The notes beneath the pieces are model-generated. The model was not told the origin of the DNA, ran no database searches, and saw only the letters and a list, made by a program, of their open reading frames with translations. The position numbers and the translations under genes were made by a program. From assembly GCA_945910005.1 (NCBI GenBank), contig OX246747.1, positions 33,460,293 to 33,524,292 on the forward strand: a DNA stretch of 64,000 bases, given 5' to 3'. Below are positions 10,596-23,605 of this stretch, piece after piece. Source of the stretch: Isoperla grammatica. Lineage: Eukaryota; Arthropoda; Insecta; Plecoptera; Perlodidae. The first letter of the stretch is position 1. Every line of letters starts with the position of its first letter.

Positions 10596-13500
10596 AGACC
10601 GGAACACACCATTAGTGAGACCCTCCCCCCCCCTGCGGAATTTTGGACACCTATATATTATGATAGAGTGATGAATTTGGAGTAGAATTTGACTTGTTGG
10701 CCACATGGCCAGTGGTGGGTGTGGCACCCAGGGGTGTCCAAAGGGTGAATTTTGCTGATTTTGTGACCACAAATTATTTTTTTACAGCCAAACCAATAAA
10801 CAAATTACAAATGTGATTTCAGATTCGTGTTTAGAATCACAAAGTTAGTTTTATTCATATTTTTTGAACTCCAATATTGCCCGGAAATCAAAATTTTGAT
10901 TTTGGGGCCATGTCCCTAAAATGGTCAAAAATATCCTTTTTCAAAAAAATCTTCAATAATTAAATACTGTTGTATATTTGAAGTAAAAATCAGTTTGTTG
11001 GCTACTTCTCAAGTCCTGGGTGTGGCACCCAGGGGTGCCCAGAAGTTGTATTTTTCTGTTGATTTAATTATTACAATATTTTTTTACAGCTTAACTAATA
11101 AACATATTGCCAATATGATTTCAGATTCATATTTAAAATTACAAAGTTAGTTTAATCCATATTTGTTGAACTCCCATATTGCCCGGAAATCAAAATTTTG
11201 ATTTTGGGGTAATGTTCCTAAAATGGTAAAATATTACCGTTTTACAAAAAATCTTCAATAATTAAATACTGTTGTATATTTTAAGTAAAAATAAGGTTGT
11301 TGGCCACTTTTAAAGTCGTGGGTGTGGCATCTAGGGGTGCCCAGATTTTGCCGTTTTCTGTTTATTTTCTTTCCTATAAACTATTTTTTTTAGAGCCTCA
11401 CGGATAAATAAAACAGGGTTTTGATTCCATATCAGTGTTCAGAATGTCAAATCCACCTTTATCCGTATGTTTATAGTTTTGAAATGTGCCCGGAAATCAA
11501 AATTTTGATAATGAGGAAATTGTCTCCAAAATGAAAACCAATGGCCGTTTGTACCATAAATCTACAATAAATTGTATACAGTGCCCCCAATTGGTATTTA
11601 TAAATAAATAAACTTGTTAAATTGTCGGTGTGGTTCTTATGGGTGGCTGAAGTGTGAATTTGGCTGATTTTTTTCCACTGGAAAGTTTTTATTTTGTAAC
11701 CAAACTTATGTGTTTATTTTAATTCTGACTTCATATTCGTCTTTAGAAGGACAACTGAGTTTTAAGCAAATTTCATTTTCAAAATTTTCCGCAAAATATT
11801 GATTATCCCAAGATCAAAATCTAAATTTTGGAATAATTTCCCCCAGACCTAGTCAAAAAGTGATATGTTTCCTTAGATCTGTCTGGTATAGCTGGTATAA
11901 AGTACACTTAATTTATAAAAATAATTACAAGTATGTTAATTGATCCGTTACGAGAGGGTGCAGGCGGGGGAGAGGGCAAATGTGATTTTGTAGATATTTA
12001 TTTATTATTTGATAAATTTGATTTTGTAGATATATTTGCTTGATTATATTTGTTTGATTTTGTAGTGTATTTGCTTTTATGTAGATAGTCTACGTAAAGT
12101 CAAAGGTTGCTTCATGTGTTCAAGACGCTATTTTCAGTTTTGTCTCTTGATTGTTCTGTCTACGATAACTTTCTTGCATACTCAAACCGACTGAGATACT
12201 CTATCAAATCTTGATTTGGGATTTTCATAAATAGAAGTTTGTATTTTGGTTCGGTTGCAGCATCATGTATACTTTTTTTTATTTTACTTGTATATTACTT
12301 TGTTACTTGTGTGTGTGGCCGTTGTAAACGTGACCAAAAAACAGGGTTTATCTTGTCGCCAGAAATCTGTGAAATGTTTATGGGCGTCCGCGTTTCATTG
12401 TGAGCAACATTTCTATCGCAATGTATTATGCAAAATAGGATTCTGACCAACAGTATTTTGTGCATTTCCCCGGTAATGAGTACGTGCCCAATACATTAAT
12501 GGAGATAACAAGCATTTCATTATCTCGTTTATATTCTAAACTATTAAAATAGGCACTTAGATGTTCACATTGTTCTATCCAAATCGATTTGTTTCGATAG
12601 TTTTTTAAGCATCGATCATGATGGCTAACACATTTTCTAGATCACAAACAATTCAATTTCGCGTGTAGGCCTACATTAAAAAAAGTAGGCACTCACATCA
12701 CATCTTGGTATCAAATCGAATTGTTTTGAACTATCCTCGCCATTGTGCTATAAGGAAAATACGCCTACTTAGTACTTAATAACATTGACGTAAAATAAAT
12801 TTCACTTTTTAATACTCCACACAAATTGCACACTATGTTGATAAAAATATTTATTTTAGTTTACAAACAATTTTGAAACTCGCGTACTTTCGGCCTCGTT
12901 TCATATTGTCCTCCAATACACGTTTTGTAATATGATTTCAAATGCACCAGGCATACTTTAAATTATTAATTTGGGTCTTGATTTCATATTTTAGTTACAC
13001 AAACTTACATACCAAATAAGTATACATCCCTTTCAAGATAATTATATTATATTTGTCTTTTGCGTTAAGTTAAAACAAGTGAACGGAAATCCAGCACTCT
13101 CTGATAAAGCAAAGTAGTTTACATTATGTTACGTGTTACAGTCACTTCACACCATCATGAACAAAGTTCTACAATTTATGAGAAAACATAAAGCACGAAA
13201 TCTACAATGTTACTTAGTTCTAGAGTAAACCACTAGTCACTACCGACTGAAAATTGAGAGTACTCTATACCAAGTAACTAATCATAATGGCATACGCATA
13301 CAATCATTCGCCTGGTAACAAGTAGGGATTTATGAAAGCGTTATAAACGCATTGTGGCATAACCTCAAAATTAAATCTTGACAACCCCCCCTCCAAAAGC
13401 TCATAACAGACAAGTTAAATGTTATAAATAAAAATATATAAATGTGAAATGTAAATGCGTTTTAAATGTTTATAAAAATTAGGTGTACTTTATGCCAACT

Positions 13501-15082
13501 TTTGAAGATCTTGAACACGTTCCACTTTTTGACCAGTTCTCAAGGAAATTATAGCAACATTAAAATTTTAATTTTGATTTTGAAATAATCAATTTGATTT
13601 TGAGGCAAATAGTATCTAAAATACAAGTAGATTAAAACTCATGTGATTCTAAACACGAACATGAAGTCAAAATTAACAAACATTAATCAACTTGTTGGCT
13701 GTAAAAAAGGAGTTTATGGTAAAAACAAAACCATCCAAATTTACCCTTTGGGGACACCTATCAACCAAACTGATCATTTAACAAATTATTTATTTTTGCA
13801 CTGTATACAATTTATTGTAGATTTATGGCAATTATGACCATTGGTTTTCTTATGGAGACAGTTACCTCAAAATCAAAATTTTGATTTCCAGGCACATTTC
13901 AAAACTATAAAAATACGTATAAAGCTAGATTTGACATTCTTAACACTGATATGGAATCAAAACTCTGTTATATTTATCTGTGGCGCTCTAAACAAATATC
14001 GTAATAATTAAATCAACAGAAAAATGCAACTTCTGGGCACCCCTGGGTGCCACACCCAGGACTTGAGAAGTGGCCAACAAACTAATTTTTACTTAAAATA
14101 TATCGCGCTATCTATTTATTTGAGATTTTTTGTAAAACGGTAATATTTGACCATTTTAGGGACATAACCCCAAAATCAAAATTTTGATTTCCGGGCAATA
14201 TGGGAGTTCAACAAATATGGATTAAACTAACTTTGTAATTTTAAATATGAATCTGAAATCATATTGGCAATATGTTTATTAGTTTAGCTGTAAAAAAATA
14301 TTGTAAAAATTAAATCAACAGAATAATTCAACTCCTGGGCACCCCTGGGTGCCACACCCAGGACTTGAGAAGTGGCCAACAAACTAATTTTTACTAAAAA
14401 TATACAACAGTATCTAATTATTGAAATTTTTTTTGAAAAAGCATATTTTTGACCATTTTAGGGACATGGCCCCAAAATCAAAATTTTGATTTCCGGGCAA
14501 AATTGGAGTTCAAAAAATATGATTAAAACTAACTTTGTGATTTTAAACACGAATCTGAAATCACATTGGCCATATGTGAATTAGTTTAGCTGTAAAAAAA
14601 TATTGTAATAATTAAATCAACAGAAAAATGCAACTTCAGGGCACCCCTGGGTGCCACACCCAGGACTTGAGAAGTGGCCAACAAACTAATTTTTACTTAA
14701 AATATTCAATAGTATCTTATTATTGAAGATTTTTTTGAAAAAGGATATTTTTGACCATTTTAGGGACATGGCCCCAAAATCAAAATTTTGATTTCCGGGC
14801 AAAATTGGAGTTCATAAAATATGAATATAACTAACTTTGTGATTCTAAACACGAATCTGAAATCACATTTGTGATTTGTTTATTGGTTTGGCTGTAAAAA
14901 AATAATTTGCGGTCACCAAATCAGCAAAATTCACCCTTTGGACACCCCTGGGTGCCACACCCACCACTGGCCATGCGGCCAACAAGTCAAATTCTACTCC
15001 AAATTCATCACTCTATCATAATATATAGGTCTCCAAAATTCCGCAGGGGGGGGGGAGGGTTTCCCTATGTGTGTTCCGGTCT
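10596..15082. mobile_element. Foldback DNA transposon, 4487 bp, with modular long arms
   Basis: The left end AGACCGGAACACAC (10596) is exactly inverted at the right end, GTGTGTTCCGGTCT (to 15082). Both sides carry ATAAT (10591-10595 and 15083-15087), a likely 5-bp target duplication. The left arm (to about 11860) and right arm (from about 13560) are inverted copies built of modules about 302 bp long. Each module has GGGTGTGGCACCCAGGGGTG, a TTTTTTTACAGC tract, and the palindrome AAATCAAAATTTTGATTT. The right arm has one more module than the left. The centre (about 11860-13560) has no ORF longer than 66 codons, so the element is non-autonomous. The architecture recalls Drosophila FB elements; the superfamily is not assignable by eye. 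Confidence 0.88.
11861..13559. other. Unique centre of the foldback element
   Basis: Non-repeated AT-rich sequence between the two arms. The frame at 12246-12446 has no recognisable domain. A transposase cannot be found on either strand. Confidence 0.55.
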
Positions 15083-15087
15083 ATAAT

Positions 15088-16385
15088 GGTTACAATGATG
15101 ATAGTACAATTTTGAGATTATTTTTGAAGTTACAAAGCTATTAAAGTTAAGATGTATGGTTTTGTTTTTGGAGGACAATTCATTGAATGTAGCTTGAAGG
15201 CTGTTAATACACGAGTACCTATGTACGCCAATCCTGCTCTTTTGTGGTTTAAATAACTGTTGCTTTCTTGTAAAACGAGTCCCCCACTCGAATGAAAAAT
15301 TAAGCTGTGCAAGTAAATTGGAATCTATGTTGCTGTGAGTGAGTTTATATAAAAATACTATGTCAATGAACGTCCTCCTGTTACATAATAACCAAGCTAG
15401 GTCAGAATTGGGTTATTCTTTGCCCTTCATTCGCGAATGTGACACTACTTCAAGAATGTTTAAGACATGTGCATAAGATTTTGTTTTAATTCATATTTTT
15501 CCAACAATCCCACATCTCCTAACACAGAGATATTTGAGTGCAGTGAAAAAGCAGTCGGTCTATTGTAAAATGGTAAGCCACATCGAAGCCTAGTGACTTG
15601 CGAAGAGAGAAGTTTACACATAATTACTAACTGCTAAAACAGTATTAAGCATGCGACTCTACCACGCATCAGCAGCGCTTCTCCACCACATTATTATCAG
15701 GTACGAGTTTGGCTTTATAATAACTTTTGGCCTGTTGAAGTTAAGATGTGCTCTGCTCTATCAAAAAACAATCTTTCCCTGTACCAACTGACCAAACCAT
15801 CAGCCCCACTACATATTTTTTAAATTCTACGACGTAATTGTAAAGATGTCTGCTCTAACTTACGCTGCAACTTCAAGAAGCTGCATCCGTTCTAAATGCC
15901 AGTCCGAATTGTGTTGTTGTTTGAAAATTATTAATGTGTGAGGTCTTTAGTTGATGACCCATTATCGTAGCCATCAAATACTACAATGGTAATAAGATAT
16001 TTGCTTTTCATGCACTTCATATACTACATAAGTCTTCCTAAGATTTGTCTCTAGACCAAGGTATGCGATGCATCAAAATGCCCTTCATCAATCACAAAGC
16101 GTTACTTTTCATATACCTTCCCTTTCATATTAATCAATAATATTTACCATTTTCTTTGTGTATTTGCAAACATAGTATCCCAAAGAGCCGACTTTTCAGC
16201 TTGCCTTGGAATGCCCGAATATTCAAATACATCTGGTGGTAATGTGCTTAATTTGAAAGTTAACGTGTCCCTATACCTCCGTCTAGTACCAAGCAAATCC
16301 GCTAGTTAGGCGCCACTGGTCAAAATTACGCGGGGTTTGAATTTGGAGTGGTCCCTTGTATGCCGACAACTTATCAGACGTCTAT
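15088..16385. other. Unassigned stretch with a possible hAT end
   Basis: No gene recognised. At 16311-16318 CGCCACTG matches the right terminus of hAT-like elements in this window, but I found no matching left end upstream. Confidence 0.4.
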
Positions 16386-17036
16386 AGGTTCGTTCATTTG
16401 TCCGTTCCGAACAGTCTCGAACCGTCCGAACAGGTTGTTCGTTGTTCATCTGTAAACAAACATATGTTCTGGTGGTGTTCAGTTGTCCGCCGGCAACTGT
16501 TTGCAAACAGCCCGAACATGTTCGAACTGTCCGGAATGAAAAAGAGGAGTGAGTTGAGTAGAACAAGATGTAGAGCGGGAATACAAATTAGACATAGCGG
16601 TAACGTGTTAATTAATGTACATTCTAATGCAGATTACAACATGTCCGTCGTCTAATTGAATAGGGTCGTTATGTTTGTTACATTAAGGTAAGAAAATTAT
16701 GATTTCACGTTCATTTAGTCCAATAGGCTTACCTAACCTCATTTAAGCCTAGACACCCGTACTCTCGTTGCTTATCCCGTACGTTTAATTGAACCATCAC
16801 AAATTGGCTTAGACCCTACCAATAATTAATTCAGTGATCTTACGCCCTATTTAATTTAAAGACAGTTTTAACCTAAAATTAACAGGTGTCTCTGACTAGA
16901 TTGGCGTTCATTTGTGTGAAGGCAGAACACATGTTTTTTCGTACTAGACTCGGCCAACTTCCTGTTCGATGACGCGTTTCCGCTGTGTTTTAACTTGTTA
17001 CCGAACAGTTTTTGAACTCGACAAATGAACGAACCT
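16386..17036. mobile_element. Non-autonomous TIR element, 651 bp
   Basis: The left terminus AGGTTCGTTCATTTGTC and right terminus GACAAATGAACGAACCT are exact inverted repeats. TAT flanks both sides (16383-16385 and 17037-17039), a possible 3-bp target duplication. The inside carries several CGAACxGT / GTTCGxAC motifs near the left end that could be sub-terminal binding sites. Open frames on both strands (16306-16566, 16356-16655) have no known domain. Confidence 0.75.
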
Positions 17037-17089
17037 TATGAATGGAAGGCGTCTTCTGTTCATGTGCATAGAGGAATGCGGGCGGAAGA

Positions 17090-17432
17090 CTGGGGTCGGT
17101 TATCGCTCCTAAGTGGCCGGTCGACTGCATGGTCTCAGATAACAGGAAAGTGTTTTCAGCTTGATATGACTTGACACAATGAAGCAAGAACGCATTTTAT
17201 TTACAGCTGCACTGCTAATTACGCTACAACTTCCATTCAAATTGCATTGTTATTATAAAAGTGTCCTTTAAATTAAAATGTGCATTTTAATTTTTTTATC
17301 ATTTCACGACAGAAAGTAGTTTTCTTGACTAGCGTAAGCGTCCCCCCCCCCCCCCCCCCCTCGGTGTCAGTTATCTTATCGCTACAAAGTGGTTGGGCGA
17401 GTGCATGGTCTCGGGGGCTCGGATAACAGGGA
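17090..17432. repeat. Dispersed direct repeat pair with poly-C
   Basis: About 60 bp at 17090-17150 (TTATCGCT, AAGTGG, GCATGGTCTC, GATAACAGG) recur imperfectly at 17368-17432. Between them is a 19-base C run (17342-17360). The origin is unknown. Confidence 0.6.
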
Positions 17433-18410
17433 CCTTGTCCTCACCTCCCTTCATCTAGCATTGAACATATCGAGTGTTTTGTTTTCTGTTGGCTGAAATC
17501 ATTACATAGTTTTGTCCGATCAAGTACTGTTTTTTGTTTTTAATAAAGCAATATGCTTGGGTCTGTACTCTTCAATAGACTATTAGCTAGGTTGTAGCTT
17601 TGGAAAAATCCGTCCATCTCGTTTCTAATTTCCCCCATAACTGGCCAAACTTTGGTCTAATTATGGTTAAAAATATATTTTAATTCATATTTTTGTGAGT
17701 TTTTTATCGGAACGGAATTGTTTTGTTTTTTTATATTCACAGAGTAAAAATTTGAGAATGTTGCTATTGTTAAACTGTGCACCTGCATTGGCGGTGAAAC
17801 GCCCGCAAATGTGGGTCTGGTAAATGCTCTTCAGTTGGACTGTGTCTTTGTAGATTTGAAGCTCAATGAAAATTGAAAACACTCCTAGCTGTGCTCCTAG
17901 TGTCCTGTGTCTTACGAGGAACATCCGTACCAAAACAAAGTTGAGATTTGTATTAGACCGATGTTGAAGCGTTTTAAATTACAGAGCCACGGGTACATGA
18001 CGGTGGGGGGGGGGGGGGTATTACGGGTTATGTACGTATGGCTTTTATGTTATAGACTTATAAGCCTACTGTGGTTTCTTTTGTGTTTGGTGATTTCTTG
18101 TAGATATTAATTTGTTTGCGTTGTGTTATTACGTTGTGTCTATAGGTTGCCTACTACACAGTTTACTTCATACCTGTATTCGATCATTCAAAATTGTGAA
18201 AGTAACGAATTATTGGCAATCATTGTCAGTTGCATTTCACAATTGTACTTGGGTCCACGGATAACCACACGCACACCTGTTGGCGACGCTGTCACTAGTG
18301 AAGAGTGCGTATTTTTTATACCTAATCCCATGTTATATAATATATAGCTTTATTTAGCTACAAAACCAGTGTACTGTTTAATTGTATGTATATTGAGCAA
18401 TCGTCATAAG
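17433..18410. other. Unassigned stretch
   Basis: AT-rich with a 14-base G run at 18005-18018. The ORFs here (17685-17933, 17907-18110, 18123-18347) show no domain and overlap each other on opposite strands. Confidence 0.4.
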
Positions 18411-18490
18411 TTTTCCCCGACTGGGATCGAACCAGCGCACTCCGACATAACGTACCAATGCTCTGGCATAAGAGCTCATCTAATTGCTGA
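18411..18490 (-). repeat. tRNA-like SINE head or tRNA pseudogene
   Basis: Read on the minus strand, GCTC...GAGC forms a D-arm-like stem, followed by a 7-base loop and a good T-arm with B-box GGTTCGATCCC inside CTGG/CCAG. The position before the putative anticodon is C rather than U, and the acceptor strands do not pair, so a functional tRNA is unlikely. A tRNA-derived SINE is the simplest reading. Confidence 0.6.
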
Positions 18491-20959
18491 ACGTAGCAAT
18501 TTACACGTTTATGGTTCTTGTGGCCCACGACTATTTCAGATCGTAAGATCATAATTAGACCGCCAAGCTGGCGTACACGGGTTCTATTCTAGTTCGGGGC
18601 AAATATCATTCATTACTCATTAGTCTCTTGTTACAATCGTACAGTAAATAAGAAGTGATTCAACGGCAACTTTGAACACTGTCTTGTATTATTTATTATC
18701 GAAGATTGTATACAGCAATTCAGATTTCCAGTTTGTTTTCTTTAGTCTTCAAACAAGTGTAGATCGGTCAGTTTTTACAATAGAATCGAGATTCGAAATT
18801 TGGTATCTATAAAATAATGAAAATAAACACATACAATAAAATATGAATAAATAAAAAAAAAAAAATATAATAAATATGAATGTCGATGAATTGTACTGGC
18901 GGTCATTTCTGGTGTGTTGTGAGTCAGCCGTCGACCTACGAGTGTGATAAGATATGTTCTGAAATATGATCCGACGCAGGTGCAGAACGAAAGATAACAG
19001 CGGACTCGAGCAACCTTTCCTCTCAATCGAGTTGTGGGGAGGGTAACACATACACACGCCTGATAAGACCAAGCCCGTCTATTATGTTGTTCCCATAAAT
19101 CACAATAAAAATTAGTATTTGATAAAAATATAAGTGGATATACATTCGATAGATAGCGTACGAAGGTTTCAGTCAGGATATTTTTTATAGTGGTAACATA
19201 TATTTACTGCGAAACATTATTACGTGTATTTGTTGAATCTACGCACTATTGTTGCGTCAAACTTGAATGGATTATGCAAATACAACAGTTGCATAGCAGT
19301 GAATTACCAATTATTATAAAAGGTTTGTTACATTATTGTTGTATACATCTTTTATACGATATATATATGTATACGTTGTACTTGTGAATGTCATTTGGCG
19401 TTGTAATAAATAAATAAATAAAATCAATAAACATAACAATAACAAGTGATCACGAAACCATCATACCACATATTACATATTACTAATCAACCCATATTTA
19501 ATATTATTATGTGACATACAAACAACGAATTTTCGTCCTCTAATAAATAATTAGGTCTGGTTGCCTATGCAGCTCCCCAAAACACATTCATGGATTCTCA
19601 TCTCAATAGGCCTACTGGTGATACAGGTTGAGAGTTTGCCTAAAATGGTGTAAATTGATAATCTTTACAACCTACAAAGTGTATGTTTAGTAGATTTCTT
19701 GTGGATTAGACCGATATTAACACAAGTGAAATTTCGAAATAATTGTAAGCGTAGGTGCAGGCGAGCATCGTTGAGTTGCATTTCAGTATCGAACTATCCA
19801 TGCGGTACGACCACATAATTATAGTGTAATTAGGTATGTGACAGGTGACAAGCTTCAATCTGTTCCAAAGTTGCATTTTGTCCTTCCCGCGAATGAATGG
19901 TCAACTTACTACCGAGTTCCAAACACTGCCACTCTAAGCGCTCCTTGTCGAACAAAATAATTCTTAAAATTTTCAAAACTAACTTAATTGATAGTTTGAG
20001 AACGGTGTAAGATATCTTAAAAAATTAAAAAGCATTCAAGTTTTAGAACCAAATGCAAGGTCTAACCGTCGGCCTTTTGTTAATATCATATCATATTCAC
20101 AAACAATGGGTAATTTAATTAAGTTTCATTAATTATTTTTTTCATTGAAGTCGAGTTTGAAAATTGAAAATATACCTGCGGTTTGACCTTAGAACTTATG
20201 CGTTTTATGCAAAAACGTTAAAATGTCGTTGCTGGATTAATATTTGGTCTAAATATCGATCTAGAACTCAATTTTACAGATGTTAATTAAAAGAGCATTA
20301 ACATTATGTAATTAGAGAGATTAGTAATCAATTTATAGATACAATTGAAGCTGATGATTTAAGCTTTCTAAAAAGTCCACGATCATCTTCATAGCTTTAT
20401 TAGTTCCGAAGATATGGGTACTTTACTCCAATGTACGGCAAACTATGTTGCATTCCCCCTTACCCCTCTAGCGGGCCCTAGTGCTAGCGATATCCTAACC
20501 TTAATACAAATGCTCTCGTAAAAACATAAACAAAGATATCATAATGCAACTCATAAAAGAACTAAATTAGCTGTTGCTAAATCATCCTCTGCTCAAATCT
20601 CCGACACTCAAGAGTTGTGGGAAAAGCAACAAGAATCAACTTCGATTGAATGTCAATCAACTTCGCGGTTTTAATTGTGGTATGTGGTGATAAGAGGTGA
20701 AACTTACAAATATCGATAACATAGGATTTAAGGTGAGTTCATAATTTGTTGTTATTATATTTACGATCACTGTATTTGACAAGTAGTCATAATTATCAAC
20801 AACTGACACTTTGTTTGGTTACTCGGGCAAAATCTTTGATTATGCTGTTTTACTTAGGTACAAGAAACTACCCGGTAATCACATTCCCCATTTTGTTAAA
20901 TTCTGATATTTGAGTCTGGCGTTTTGTATCAGAGTAGGCTAATCGGACCTCATATCTAT
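18491..20959. other. Unassigned AT-rich stretch
   Basis: No gene or element recognised. A second weak B-box-like string (GGGTTCTATTCTAG) lies near 18580. Several short overlapping ORFs have no domain. Confidence 0.4.
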
Positions 20960-21358
20960 GAAGTGAAATCAAATAGTGTCAAAAATCAGACGCAAAATTG
21001 GGAATTGAGGACACTTTTTACCACCTCCCCCCCCCCCCCCCCCTCCTCCCTCTATTAGCCAAACACTAGGGTATAAAGTATTTTATCACCCTAAAAGTAT
21101 GTTTACTATTAACAACGTATTAATAGCTTTCGTTTTATACGTTTGACGAACCATATTGCCTATGTTCAAAAATGTACCTTATCAGTTATAAAAGTGATAA
21201 TTAATTAATAATTACGCTGATTTTTCATGTAAATATTATTTTGTGTGCAGTAAAGTTTATACACAAGTTTGGTGTTATTATTCTTATATTTACAACTGTC
21301 AAAACAATATTCAATTGTACCAATTTTACACAGGAAGCATTTAATCGAAATTGTTATT
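20960..21358 (-). repeat. Interspersed repeat, copy 2, interrupted by a foldback
   Basis: The inverted counterpart of 9290-9770, with the same order of landmarks and the same homopolymer (C run at 21027-21043). It stops at the start of the foldback at 21358. A short, weaker match to the continuation of copy 1 (tttattgtaaacaaaataatgggg) appears just after the second arm, at about 22665. Confidence 0.75.
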
Positions 21359-23605
21359 AAGCAAGCGAAGCGAGCGTGTCCATTAGAGCTTTATGGCACT
21401 TCATTCTGTTTTTTGATTGTTTGTTTGTATCTTTTTTTATATGTCTTGTCGATAGCAGTCGAACGGAAAGTCTGATCAACTTGATATTTGGACCATCTAC
21501 AAGGCTCGATGTGGATTGAAGGTGTATAGTTTTGTGGCAAAATCGGTCGAAAAGTTAAAAAGTTACACCACAGTTACTGTTTAATATTTTTCTGATACAA
21601 AATGGCGGCAAAATGTAAGATAGCCATATTTTTATTAACATATTTCCGGTCTCGAATATGTTCGTGTTATGGCGATATAATAAGTATAGACAAAGTTACA
21701 CAAAAGTGACTCGAAAATATTTTTCTAAAACACAGTAACAGAAAAACGTGAGGTGGCTATATTTTAGTAAATTTTGGTCCGGTCACGAATATACTAGTAT
21801 GAAGATAGTTTTGAGAACTTCTCGCCAGAAAGTTCGTGGACATGGACGCGCTCGCTTATCAACGTGTCACACAGAGCGTTTTCCTAAATACTATACTAGG
21901 AACACGCTCTGGTTGACGCGTTGATAAGCGAGCGCGTCCATATCTACGAACTTTCTGGCGAAAAGATCTCGAATCGAATACAAACAACATTTAAAAACAA
22001 TTCAAGAATGCGCATTGCAAAATTTTGTCTAATTTCCATAGCTATTATTTTTTTGTTTGTTAATTGTTGTTAATTGTTCCCGAAATTGTTGAATGCAGTG
22101 CATGCGTTGCTAAGAATTTTCCTTGTCATTCTGTTTAGTGTTTTCAACACGGTCCGCCACCGTTACTATCAGTTATTGAGAGCAATATAAATGTAATTTT
22201 TGTCTCTAATAGGTATTAGATCGCGTTTACATTAGTATATTCGTAACCAGACGAAACTTTACTATAATATAGCCACCTCACATTTTGCTGTTACTGAGTT
22301 TGAGAAAAATATTTTCGAGTAACTTTTGTGTAACTTTGCCAATACTTATCAGATCACCATAAAATGAACATATTCGTGACCGGAAAAATTTGTAGAAAAA
22401 TGGCTATCGCACATTTTGTCGCCATCTTGTTTCAGAAAAGTATTTTTCAGTAACTATGGTGTAACTTTGTAACTTTTCGAACGATTATGCCTCAAAACTA
22501 TACACTTTCAATCCACATCGAGGCTTGTGGATAGTCTAAATTTCAAGTTGATCGGATTTTTCGTTCAACCACTATCGTCATAAAAACAAAACAAAAACAG
22601 ACAAAAAACAGAACGAAGTGCCATAAAGGTCTAATGGAGACGCTCGCTTCGCTCGCTTGGTTAATTTATTGTAAACAAAATAATGGGGTTGGCCACAATT
22701 TTAGATATTACCACTTTAAATGTTGAGCCACTTGTGAAAGAGGCGTTTTTGTAAGTGTGCCCTTGTTTGGTTTAATGCGGATCTTCTACGTTTTGGGCTT
22801 GGCCGTTTTTTTTTTGTTGCAATTCTTTGTAAACTAGGAACACGTTCTGTTTGACGCGTTGATAAGCGAGCGCGTCCATATATACGAACGTTCTGGCAAA
22901 AAGATCTCAAAGCTAATAAAAACAACAATTAACAACAATTCAAGAATGCGCATTACAAACATATTTCCATAGCTATTATACTTCTCCATATTGTTGAATG
23001 CAGTGCAATGTGCGTTGCTAAGAATTTTCGTTGTCATTCTATCTAGTGTTTTCGCCGCGGTCCGCCACCGTTACTAAAAGTTATTGACAGCAATAGAAAT
23101 GTAATTTCTGCCCATAATACGTATCGGATCGCGTTTAGATTAGTATATTCGTAACCGGACAAAAATTTACTATAAGAAAGCCACCTCACATTTTGCCGTT
23201 ACTGTTTTTCAGAAATATATTTTCGAGTAACTTTCGTGTAACTTTGCCAATACTTATTAGATCGCCATTAGATTAACATATTCGTGACCGGTCAAATCTA
23301 TAGAAAAATCTGGCTATCTCACATTTTGCCGCCATTTTGTTTCAGAAAAATATTTTGCAGTAGGCTCCTAACTGTGGTGTAACTTTGTAACTTTTCGAAC
23401 GATTTTGCCTCAAAACTATACACGTTCAATCCATATCAAGGCTTGTGGATGGTCTAAATTTCAAGTTGATCGGATTTTACGTTCGACCGCTATCGACAGA
23501 CATAAAAAAATAAAATAAATAAAATTAAAATAAATAATAAAATAAATAAACAGAACGAAGTGCCATAAAAGAGTAGTGGAGACGCTCGCTTCGCTCGCTT
23601 AATAA
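21358..23605. mobile_element. Three-armed foldback complex
   Basis: The left arm (21358-about 21890) is inverted in arm 2 (about 21890-22660), and arm 2 is repeated directly as arm 3 (about 22840-23605). Arm ends carry AAGCGAGCGAAGCGAGCG. The inner ends carry GAACACG(C/T)TCTG and GATAAGCGAGCGCGTCCATA. Arms 2 and 3 share about 250 bp (from about 21980) that the left arm lacks. A 180-bp spacer (22661-22839) lies between arms 2 and 3. No transposase ORF is present. A palindromic element followed by a partial tandem copy explains the order. Confidence 0.85.

Noticed and set aside
10458..10772. ORFs of Ala/His or Cys/Val runs
   Set aside because: They translate the GT microsatellite and run into the foldback terminus.
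16306..16655. Overlapping ORFs on both strands
   Set aside because: Inside a non-coding TIR element; no domain on either strand.
18411..18490. Functional tRNA gene
   Set aside because: The acceptor arm does not pair and the base before the anticodon is wrong; a SINE head explains it better.
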